From a virus: a DNA stretch of 46,974 bases. Location: the IMG/VR virus record IMGVR_UViG_3300009528_000187, positions 1 to 46,974 of that record, one strand, 5' to 3'. The notes under the pieces were generated by a model. It worked only from the letters and a program-made list of their open reading frames with translations. It had not been told where the DNA came from and did not search any database. Shown here in pieces: positions 38,642 through 46,339 of this stretch (its first letter is position 1; each line of letters begins with the position of its first letter). The position numbers were made by a program, and so were the translations under genes.

Positions 38642-41600
38642 ATGACATACTGGGTATCCAAGGACTGGAAAACACTCATCCCCTATAGAGAAGAGGAAGA
38701 AGAGAAGTCTTGGTGGGAACAATTATTTCCACCAGGGGATGTCGGTGTTTCTGCAAGGATGACTGCTACTACCCCTTATCCTATACAGCCTTTAGGGGAG
38801 GAAGAGCAATTAAGGGAGAAGGCAAGGCAAGCTGGGGAATCTCACTATTGGTCTGAAGCAGAAAAGGCGTGGAAGTTGGTAGAGGCACCTGAAGAAGTTC
38901 CGTTCTCTCGTATGCCCTTTGCACAACAAATAGACCCCTTGGGGGAAGTTGCTCCATTTAAGCAGATAGGGGAAGCAATGACCTCGCCTGAAGCCGAGAC
39001 TACCAAGGACATCTTGAGTCTTATTGGTTTGGTGGGGACTCTGGGTGTTGGTGGTTATCAGGTGGTTAGGGCGAGTTGGCTTGCTTTCTTGAGGGCATCC
39101 CTTACGAGGGCTTTCCAATCTCGTGCAGCCGAAAGGGGAGTGCAGATTTCAAGAGCCGAAGCAGAGCTTTTAGCCAGACAAGTGGTTCACGGGGAGTTTC
39201 GGGCCATACAGAAAGCTGCCCCAGGGGTGACAATAGAAAGGTCTACACGATTTAGAAAGACTTGGTTAACCAAGGAAGCCCTGAGACAGATGTTCAGGTT
39301 GACTAAAGATGGATATAAAATGCCTGACCCTACCAAAGCTCAAATAGCAGCCAGAGATGCCTCTGATGTAGCTGATGATATTATTGGGGCACTTATCCCT
39401 CGTGGCACTCAAACAGGTGCTATGGCAATGGGGGGTAAACCATCCCCTAAACCCTTTAGTGAACTTACTCAATTACCAGTAGGTATTACAAAAGTTCCTG
39501 AAGTTTTAACGCCACTAGAAGGGGGTGTGGCTTATCTGCCTCCAACATTGGATGTGGCTACTAATGCCCAGAAAGTATATGCTCATAAAATAGCCGAGCG
39601 GAAACACTTCACGGAAAAGGCACGCAGAAAGTTAGCCAAACTCTATACGGGCAAGCGTTCTATGCTGGATATGACTGAGGAAGAAGCCCAGACCTTTATT
39701 GAAGTGCTAGAGGCATTACCTAAAGCCCGTTATGAAATTAGGGCAGGTAAAAAGGTTTTTGTTGCCCCAACTATACCTCGCACTAAAGCAGTCGTGCCTG
39801 AGAACTTTTTCAATCTTAAATTCAAAGAACCTACCCCTATCAGGTTTTTCACCTCACAAGAGTATTATACACAGGTATTAGGAATAAAACCCTTGGTGAG
39901 ACCTCTTGAGTTAGCCAAACAGCGTTTTGATTTAGAGCATCAAGCCTTTGCCAATGCAGTAGAAATGAAAATAGAAAGCCTGAATAAGATTGCTGGTACA
40001 TCTACGGCAGAAAAGATAGCCAGTAAGGTTAAGAATGTGCCCACTAAGGCTGAAAGGGCAATGAGAGATTTGCTCAATGAGTTTGAAGACCCCCCAGCCT
40101 TTCTAAGCGCCGAAGAGAGGGAAATCTTTACCTGGTTTAGAAACCTGAATAAGACAATGCTAAGTGGGCAGAACGAAGTCAGGGCACTGCTCGGTATAGA
40201 CCCCATCCCATACCGCAGGGCTTATGTGAGGCATATAGCCGAGGGGATGGCATTGGAGATGTTGCAGGGCATACACCCATTCCCAGAAGGATTGAAATAC
40301 TGGTCAGAAAGACTTGTAGGCAAGAAAGTCTTCAACCCGATGGAATACCAAAGACAGGTAGCTGACGATTTGGAGCAGTATTTCACTAGGGACTTGGCGT
40401 TTGCAACTAAATCAATGCTCTGGACAGGATTAAAGGAAATCCACCTATCACGCCCCCTGCTGGCTTTTACAGAGCAACTAACAGCTTTCACTAAAGATTT
40501 ACCTGCTTATGAAAACTTGTCGGTGGAGGAAATCGCTAGGGTTAGAAAGATGTCTGTTATGCCTGCATCTACTAGAAAGTGGCTTGAGAATTATGTGAAT
40601 CAAGTCATTAAAGGGCAACCCACTGGGTTGGATATGGAGATTAACAGGATATTTATGGGTGAGGGAATGAGGGGTGTGGTTAATAAGATGCTGGTTCCCT
40701 TTGGCAGAAGTGTGGGGCGCCTTCCACTTACGAAGTTGGGACAGATACTGGGTAGAACCATTATGGCGGCTGTGCTGGGGCCATTAAGGGTTAAGCTAAT
40801 TATAAGAAACAAGCACCAGCTAATGCAGAACCTAGCCCTCTATACTCTCAGAGCTAACATTAAGGGGGTGCTTATGCCCTCTACCGTTCAGATGGAGGAG
40901 TTCTTTGCCCAGAGCACCTTTCTGAAAGGTTACACTGGACTTGAGGAGTTGCCTGCTGGATTGATGAATAAAATTGAGAAACTTTGGCACGGAGCATATA
41001 GGTGGTCGGCTGTATCCAATGCCCATACTGCTATGAAGGTGGCTTATTGGGATACCCTGGATTTGATTACTAATTCTAAATACAAAACCCTCGGTTGGGC
41101 TGACCCACAGCGAACCTATAAAGAACCCAAGGAATTTCTTTATCCTAGCGAAAAACAAAAAATGCTGTATGAAATGGAGTGGGGGGCTGGCGCTACGCAG
41201 TATTCCTACATAGCAATGGGAATGCCCGAAATATTCCGACATAAGGTTTTAGTCCCGCTCACAAGGCTACAATCCTGGTGGATGAACTACTTCTTCAGGT
41301 TTCATAGGGAGGCTATGACCAGAGCACTCACAGGGAAAACGGGTTATGGTGCTAGATTGCCTTGGAGCAGGCGTTTAGCTTATTTGAAATATCTCATACT
41401 TGGTGGAGGGATTCTTACAGCCTTGGGCTATAAGAGGTCGTTCTTATTGGGTGTGGTGCCTGATACTATGTCCCCCGCCATGCAAATGGCAATGGGGCTT
41501 TATGGTTATGTAACCGCTGATAGCGATTACGAGCGGAAGAAATCTCTAAAAAACATATATTATTCTTGGAAGGCGTTTGTGCCTGGCTCATTGACCTTCG

Positions 41601-41728
41601 GTGATTTTTATGATGTTTGGACGGGTAAAAAGCCGTTAGTATCATTGTTCTTCTATAAGGGTGGTTTGCCTTATCCTCAAGAGGAAAAGGGGAAGAAATT
41701 CAGACCGCCTACCCTACGACCTAAATAA
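38642..41728 (+). CDS. Very large virion-internal candidate (1028 aa)
   Basis: ATG 38642 is chosen (GAGG upstream). It has a hydrophobic segment (LSLIGLVGTLGVGGYQVV) near residue 125, a helix-rich middle with many EK/ER pairs, and a C-terminal hydrophobic part (YLKYLILGGGILTALGY, MQMAMGLYGYVTAD). The end resembles the C-terminus of large polyvalent phage proteins that I associate with ejected internal proteins. No catalytic motif seen. The longest gene of the window. Confidence 0.5.
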   Translation: MTYWVSKDWKTLIPYREEEEEKSWWEQLFPPGDVGVSARMTATTPYPIQPLGEEEQLREKARQAGESHYWSEAEKAWKLVEAPEEVPFSRMPFAQQIDPLGEVAPFKQIGEAMTSPEAETTKDILSLIGLVGTLGVGGYQVVRASWLAFLRASLTRAFQSRAAERGVQISRAEAELLARQVVHGEFRAIQKAAPGVTIERSTRFRKTWLTKEALRQMFRLTKDGYKMPDPTKAQIAARDASDVADDIIGALIPRGTQTGAMAMGGKPSPKPFSELTQLPVGITKVPEVLTPLEGGVAYLPPTLDVATNAQKVYAHKIAERKHFTEKARRKLAKLYTGKRSMLDMTEEEAQTFIEVLEALPKARYEIRAGKKVFVAPTIPRTKAVVPENFFNLKFKEPTPIRFFTSQEYYTQVLGIKPLVRPLELAKQRFDLEHQAFANAVEMKIESLNKIAGTSTAEKIASKVKNVPTKAERAMRDLLNEFEDPPAFLSAEEREIFTWFRNLNKTMLSGQNEVRALLGIDPIPYRRAYVRHIAEGMALEMLQGIHPFPEGLKYWSERLVGKKVFNPMEYQRQVADDLEQYFTRDLAFATKSMLWTGLKEIHLSRPLLAFTEQLTAFTKDLPAYENLSVEEIARVRKMSVMPASTRKWLENYVNQVIKGQPTGLDMEINRIFMGEGMRGVVNKMLVPFGRSVGRLPLTKLGQILGRTIMAAVLGPLRVKLIIRNKHQLMQNLALYTLRANIKGVLMPSTVQMEEFFAQSTFLKGYTGLEELPAGLMNKIEKLWHGAYRWSAVSNAHTAMKVAYWDTLDLITNSKYKTLGWADPQRTYKEPKEFLYPSEKQKMLYEMEWGAGATQYSYIAMGMPEIFRHKVLVPLTRLQSWWMNYFFRFHREAMTRALTGKTGYGARLPWSRRLAYLKYLILGGGILTALGYKRSFLLGVVPDTMSPAMQMAMGLYGYVTADSDYERKKSLKNIYYSWKAFVPGSLTFGDFYDVWTGKKPLVSLFFYKGGLPYPQEEKGKKFRPPTLRPK

Positions 41729-41730
41729 TT

Positions 41731-41913
41731 TTATTTCTTGAGGCTTAATCGCTCATCAATCCATCCAACTATACAAGCGAAAATCACAAAAAGGGCAAGG
41801 GCAAAAACGCTCTGGCAGAGCCAAGCAAAATTATTTGGATGAGGAACAAATAGGGCTAAAAGCAATACGGTGGTGGCTACACTCAACCAGATTAAATATG
41901 GTTTCTTCCTCAT
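41731..41913 (-). CDS. Leaderless two-span membrane protein (60 aa)
   Basis: Minus strand, alone among rightward genes. LIWLSVATTVLLLALFVP and LCQSVFALALFVIFACIV are strong spans, with a basic N-terminus. TATAAT (41920-41925) lies 6 nt before the ATG, so the transcript is probably leaderless. A holin-like or exclusion protein is possible. Confidence 0.55.
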   Translation of the reverse strand: MRKKPYLIWLSVATTVLLLALFVPHPNNFAWLCQSVFALALFVIFACIVGWIDERLSLKK

Positions 41914-41919
41914 ATAACT

Positions 41920-41925
41920 ATTATA
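41920..41925 (-). promoter_or_regulatory. -10 box of a leaderless gene
   Basis: TATAAT on the minus strand, 6 nt before ATG 41913. No convincing -35. Confidence 0.45.
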
Positions 41926-41956
41926 CAACGGGTTGTCAAGTCGCTAAAAGGGCGTG

Positions 41957-41968
41957 TGCTATAATTGA
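41957..41968 (+). promoter_or_regulatory. Extended -10 promoter, scaffold/capsid
   Basis: TGCTATAATTGA, same form as at 12040, 32658 and 33206. It stands 52 nt before the scaffold gene. A small hairpin TGATA/TATCA follows at about 41966-41980. Confidence 0.6.
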
Positions 41969-42019
41969 TATAGGGTATCATCACTCGGAAGATACACTAT
42001 AGGAGGTTAACAAAAGAAT

Positions 42020-42778
42020 ATGCCACAGGAAGAGAAGAAGACTGAAGAGACTTCTACTCCAGAGGAACAGCTTGCATCTCTACAAACTGAACTCACAGAG
42101 ACTAAAGAGAAGCTGGCGGAAACCGAGAAGGGTTTATCCACAGCACATCGGACACTCACTGCGAAAGATAAAGAGGGCAAGCAAAGGGCAAGTCTCGAAT
42201 CCCAGATAGAAAGCATTGGGGACAGAGTAAAGATACTTGCTTCCATTATTGCGCAAGGTGGTGGGCAGACGGAAACTGCATTTGAGGAAACCGTTGCTGC
42301 AAACAGACCAGACCTTCTCAAGACCTATGAGGACTTGGAAAGAAAACACGAAGAAAAGCGTAAGCAAACCGACTTTGAGGGTCGGGTTAATGAATATGAG
42401 GGTAAAGTATCTGGCTTGGGACTTACACGCAAGGATGACGAATACTGGGATGTTTTTGACTTGGTAAGCAAGGGGCGATTTGATAGGGCTGATATGAAGC
42501 TCGAAAGGATTGCTGAAACCAAGGATAAGAAACCCGCAGAATCATCTGAGGCGAGTGAGACTGAACTGGAAAAACGCATAGAAGAGGGGGTGCGCAAGAG
42601 GATGGAAGATGAGGGCTTGCTCAAGACTGAAACTGGTGGGCCTTCGGGGTCTGCTGGTGGCAAGACATATACCAAAAAGCAAGTTGGGGATATGTCTCAA
42701 AAAGAATATCGAGATGCCTTCCCCAGTGATGACGACTTCTGGACAGCCGTTGCTGAGGGAAGGGTTAAAGAAGAATAA
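42020..42778 (+). CDS. Scaffold/assembly protein
   Basis: 252 residues, highly charged and helical, with long coiled-coil parts (LQTELTETKEKLAETEKG, EETVAANRPDLLKTYEDLERK) and an acidic middle. It lies directly before the major capsid gene, which with its composition marks it as scaffold. AGGAGG lies about 15 nt before the ATG. Confidence 0.75.
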   Translation: MPQEEKKTEETSTPEEQLASLQTELTETKEKLAETEKGLSTAHRTLTAKDKEGKQRASLESQIESIGDRVKILASIIAQGGGQTETAFEETVAANRPDLLKTYEDLERKHEEKRKQTDFEGRVNEYEGKVSGLGLTRKDDEYWDVFDLVSKGRFDRADMKLERIAETKDKKPAESSEASETELEKRIEEGVRKRMEDEGLLKTETGGPSGSAGGKTYTKKQVGDMSQKEYRDAFPSDDDFWTAVAEGRVKEE

Positions 42779-42842
42779 AGGTCGAGTGGAGCGGTGAGCG
42801 TGTAAGCTCTAGTTAAACTAAATATAAGGTGATAAAGAAACA

Positions 42843-43694
42843 ATGGCAATAAGTGCGAAACTTATGACCAATGTCAATGTCGCAAACTGGATTCCGACAA
42901 TTTGGTCAAAACAGGTGCTTGCAGCCGTTGAACATTCGTTAGTTACTGGTGCGCTGGTTGACCGCTCTTATGAGCAGTATGCTAGGGCAGGCGGGAGTAG
43001 AATTGTTGTGCCTAATCTGGCAAACCTTACTGCTGCTGCTGTTAATACTGACCAGGATTTAACCCTTTATGGAGCAACCCAGGGTGCTACCAACATTGAT
43101 GTAAACTACTTCTTCGATGTTGGCGTGGGTCTATCTGACATAGAGGACTTACAGATTAACCCTGACTATATGGAGAAGGTGAAGGGCAAAGTAGCCTATT
43201 CATTGGCACAGGTGATTGACTGGAACACTAACGCATTGTTCGCTGGCTTTGATACTGCTGTAGGCACTACTGGTTCGGCTCTTACTGAGGACGACCTGAT
43301 TGAAGCTTACGAGAACCTGAACGAGGCAGATGCGCCCTTTACTGACAGGGCGTGGGTCTTTGACCCAGAATCCATTACTGACCTACTGAAACAGGACTAC
43401 TTCATCAGAATGGATTATGTCCCTGGTAGCGTGGTTTCACAGGGTTTCCAAGGCAGGCAAATCTTTGGTTCGCCAGTATACATTTCCACGAACCTGACTG
43501 TTTACGGCTCAACCAATGAGCATATGTCGGGATATTTCCAGAGAGAGGCGATTGCGTTGGTGATGCAGATGCAACCCAAGTTTGAGGTTGCCCGTCTACC
43601 GCTACAGCATTCTGATGCTATCATCGGTTTGTGTGCGTATGGCTTGATGGAAATGCGGGGCACCTTCGGAGTCCTGATTAACTGTAGAAGCTAG
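42843..43694 (+). CDS. Major capsid protein
   Basis: 283 residues. IPTIWSKQVLAAVEHSLVTGALVD, split here by length rule, and GGSRIVVPNL, DVGVGLSDIEDLQ, and AWVFDPESITDLLKQDYF match the P22/N4-gp56-like group of HK97-fold coat proteins. It follows the scaffold gene and would form the shell. The leader 42779-42842 includes a GAGC/GCTC hairpin. Confidence 0.8.
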   Translation: MAISAKLMTNVNVANWIPTIWSKQVLAAVEHSLVTGALVDRSYEQYARAGGSRIVVPNLANLTAAAVNTDQDLTLYGATQGATNIDVNYFFDVGVGLSDIEDLQINPDYMEKVKGKVAYSLAQVIDWNTNALFAGFDTAVGTTGSALTEDDLIEAYENLNEADAPFTDRAWVFDPESITDLLKQDYFIRMDYVPGSVVSQGFQGRQIFGSPVYISTNLTVYGSTNEHMSGYFQREAIALVMQMQPKFEVARLPLQHSDAIIGLCAYGLMEMRGTFGVLINCRS

Positions 43695-43700
43695 ATTATC

Positions 43701-43726
43701 GGGGGAGGGGGGACTCCCCCTCCCCC
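43701..43726 (+). terminator. GC hairpin after the capsid gene
   Basis: GGGGGAGGGG (43701-43710), loop GGACTC, CCCCTCCCCC (43717-43726): ten G-C-rich pairs without a T run. It probably lowers, rather than stops, transcription into the sugar genes, or protects the capsid mRNA end. Confidence 0.55.
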
Positions 43727-43741
43727 TTCACTTGAAAGGAA

Positions 43742-45229
43742 GTGAGTGTGGGTAAACCTAAATTTGATTTAGCTCTCATTATTGTCTCTCACCGTGTAAT
43801 TTCCGCAGCTACGGTTCACAGCTTAGAGAATCTACGCAATTCCACCAAGATAAGCTACACTCTCGCCCTCTTTATCGGTGATGCACTTATCAGCAGAGGG
43901 CGCAGTCAAGCCTGCTCCAGATTCCTCACGGAAATAGATGCCCCCTATATGATTTTCATTGATGACGACATTACTTTTACCCCTGAAGATATAGGCAAAA
44001 TCTATCATCATCTCACTCAAGGCTACGATATTATCGGTGGCATTTACCCCGTCAGGGGTGCCTCCCAGTTATCCTCTTACGGCTTTGGCGGGAATCTGAT
44101 GATTGATGGGCAAATCCGAGAGATAGAGTATCTGGCTACTGGTTTTATGGGCATCTCAAGGCGCATTTTAGAGAAGATGCGTGATGAACTTAAAATGCCG
44201 TGGGTTAATCCCAGTGATTGGGCACAGTGCTGGCCGTTCTTTGAGGCTAAGAGATGTCTTACTGACAGGGGATTAACCAGAACAACCAAGGCTTTCACAA
44301 AGAAATACGGGGTTTCCCTTCTGGATTTTGGCCAACTGATGAAGCATCTTGGCGTTCTTTCCAGACCAAAGGGCGACCCTATTTATATTTCTGAGGATTG
44401 GGACTTCTGCGAAAAGGCTCGCCAGATAGGGTGCAAGATATATGCAGATACCTCCGTGCAATTAGGTCATATGAGAGAACAGGTTTTCACCGCAGTGGAT
44501 GTGCGCCAGATACAAACCAAGGAAACAATGGAAAAGGAATTTTATGGTGCTATTAACCATCAATCCGACCTTATGCAAAAGGTTGATGAGGACTTGAGTG
44601 AATTCCTGCATAGACCGATTGGTAAAATCCGAGAGCAACTCCCTACTGCTACATGGGAGTTGAGGAAGCAATGGCTCGTATATAAGGGCACCACGGAGGA
44701 TTATTACAAAGACAACCTTTTGTATCTATTAGACCTGGCAGCCTTTAATCTCCGCCCCCTGTATTATCAGAATAGAATCGGGCAGTTGGTAAACATCTCA
44801 AAACTTAAAGTTCTGGACATTGGCTGTGGTATTGGCACGACGGTATTTATGATGGCAGAGCAGGGCAACGAAGTAGTGGGTTGGGATATTAATCAAAAGT
44901 GTATTGAATTTTGCAATTACAAGAAAAAGAAGTATAATTTAGGTGGGAAGTTTACCACAGAGAAACCCGACTACAGCCAGTTTGATTTGATAGTTGCGGT
45001 GGATGTGTTGGAGCATATTGAGGACTTGCAGGGTTTCTTGGTAGATTTGGGCAAGAATATGAAATACGGTGCCAAGTTTTACCACTCAGATTACTTCGGG
45101 AAAGATGATAAACCCGATGACAATGTTTGGCCGATGCACTTTACAGAAAACAAAGAGCACTTGCGTAAGTGGCTTGAAAATGCTAAACTAATTTCATGGG
45201 ATGATTCTTGGGCAATTAAATCAAAGTGA
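43742..45229 (+). CDS. Glycosyltransferase-methyltransferase fusion
   Basis: 495 residues. The N-terminal GT-A half has SRGRSQACSRFL and IFIDDDITFTPEDIG (a DDD metal site). The C-terminal half is a class I methyltransferase: LDIGCGIGTTVFMMAEQG (motif I, near 358), WDINQKCIEF and FDLIVAVDVLEHIEDL. The start is GTG 43742 or 43748. The fusion suggests transfer and methylation of the same sugar. First gene after the capsid hairpin. Confidence 0.82.
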   Translation: MSVGKPKFDLALIIVSHRVISAATVHSLENLRNSTKISYTLALFIGDALISRGRSQACSRFLTEIDAPYMIFIDDDITFTPEDIGKIYHHLTQGYDIIGGIYPVRGASQLSSYGFGGNLMIDGQIREIEYLATGFMGISRRILEKMRDELKMPWVNPSDWAQCWPFFEAKRCLTDRGLTRTTKAFTKKYGVSLLDFGQLMKHLGVLSRPKGDPIYISEDWDFCEKARQIGCKIYADTSVQLGHMREQVFTAVDVRQIQTKETMEKEFYGAINHQSDLMQKVDEDLSEFLHRPIGKIREQLPTATWELRKQWLVYKGTTEDYYKDNLLYLLDLAAFNLRPLYYQNRIGQLVNISKLKVLDIGCGIGTTVFMMAEQGNEVVGWDINQKCIEFCNYKKKKYNLGGKFTTEKPDYSQFDLIVAVDVLEHIEDLQGFLVDLGKNMKYGAKFYHSDYFGKDDKPDDNVWPMHFTENKEHLRKWLENAKLISWDDSWAIKSK

Positions 45230-45236
45230 GGGAGAA

Positions 45237-45578
45237 ATGGATACCAGCGAAACTTATATCAAGATGTGTGATTGTGGAGAAATACAAAATATATGGAATC
45301 CTGAAGGTTTGGATTTTACACATCGCAGACTAGGCAAGCAGTATAAACACGGAACTATGCTTTGGCTCCCACGCCAAGACCAGTTGCAGGAAATGGTAGG
45401 AATAACACGGACTAGACTCATAACTGAGTTTGGCACATTTGCAGTTTGCCACGAGGTCAGGGGTGTTCTAGCACTTAACTATTATCGCTCAATGGAGCAA
45501 CTCTGGCTTGCCTTTGTGATGAAAGAGAAACACGATAAAGTGTGGGATGGTGAATCGTGGATGAAAAAGAGCAAGTAG
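45237..45578 (+). CDS. Hypothetical protein (113 aa)
   Basis: GAGGGAG lies before ATG 45237. KMCDCGEIQNIW gives a short Cys motif; the rest (RRLGKQYKHGTMLWLPRQDQ, ALNYYRSMEQLW) is unrecognised. It overlaps the following glycosyltransferase by 22 nt. Confidence 0.55.
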   Translation: MDTSETYIKMCDCGEIQNIWNPEGLDFTHRRLGKQYKHGTMLWLPRQDQLQEMVGITRTRLITEFGTFAVCHEVRGVLALNYYRSMEQLWLAFVMKEKHDKVWDGESWMKKSK

Positions 45579-46339
45579 ATATTATTCTTGGCACACATAA
45601 CCACATAGAGTTAACGGCACCTTGCGTTGTAGCACTCTATGAATATACCGAGATTCCCTTTCGGTTGACAGTAGTGGATGATTCCACTGATGGCGTAACC
45701 CCCATATACTTTGAGAAACTGCAAGAAAAGAAAGGGAATATCAAATATATCAGACCCAGGAAGAAAATCACCAGCACCAATATGGTGATTAATATTGGTC
45801 TAAAAAACACCGATAGCGAGTTTGTGGTTTTCCTCGGCAACAGCACCATTGTTGAACCCAAATGGCTTAACGCTGCTTGGGGCGTTATTCATCAGCATCA
45901 AGACATAGGCATAATAGGCTTTAAGGAAGTATATCCCCAGGGACACATTGAGCACGCAGGAATACACTTCGAGCCAGGTATGCCACATCACACTAATTTT
46001 GGCGTGGGTGAACCTGCTCACAGGTGGACACATATAGCCGATGTGCCACTGGTGGGTGGTTGCCTCGTCTTATTCCGCAGATTAGCTGTCCCAGTAGGGG
46101 GCTTTGATGAAGATTACTATATTGGCTTTAGGGGCTATGACGATTTAGATAACTGCTTTCAGATGCACGAGAACGGGTGGCGCGTCGTATATTGCGGTCT
46201 AGGAACTGCGATACACAGGGCACAGGCGACACAAAGGGCTGATACTGAATTAGAGCAATACGCCAGAGAATACGATGAGAACCGCTTTCGCTTTTTGGCG
46301 AGGTGGGGAGTGCCACCCTTGGGAAAGAAAGATGAATGA
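45557..46339 (+). CDS. Family 2 glycosyltransferase
   Basis: 260 residues. VDIILGTHNHIELTAPCV with LTVVDDSTDGV is the GT2 start; FLGNSTIVEPKWL is the DxD-like position (here GNS), and VPLVGGCLVLFRR with GFDEDYYIGFRGYDDLD matches the acceptor-side motif of rhamnosyltransferase-like GT2 enzymes. The DxD is replaced by NS, so the metal site may differ. Overlaps the NeuB gene start. Confidence 0.82.
   Translation: MDEKEQVDIILGTHNHIELTAPCVVALYEYTEIPFRLTVVDDSTDGVTPIYFEKLQEKKGNIKYIRPRKKITSTNMVINIGLKNTDSEFVVFLGNSTIVEPKWLNAAWGVIHQHQDIGIIGFKEVYPQGHIEHAGIHFEPGMPHHTNFGVGEPAHRWTHIADVPLVGGCLVLFRRLAVPVGGFDEDYYIGFRGYDDLDNCFQMHENGWRVVYCGLGTAIHRAQATQRADTELEQYAREYDENRFRFLARWGVPPLGKKDE

Noticed and set aside
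39940-40206. Leftward ORFs inside the 1028-residue gene
   Set aside because: Shadow frames; no ribosome sites and Leu/Ser-rich composition typical of antisense reading.
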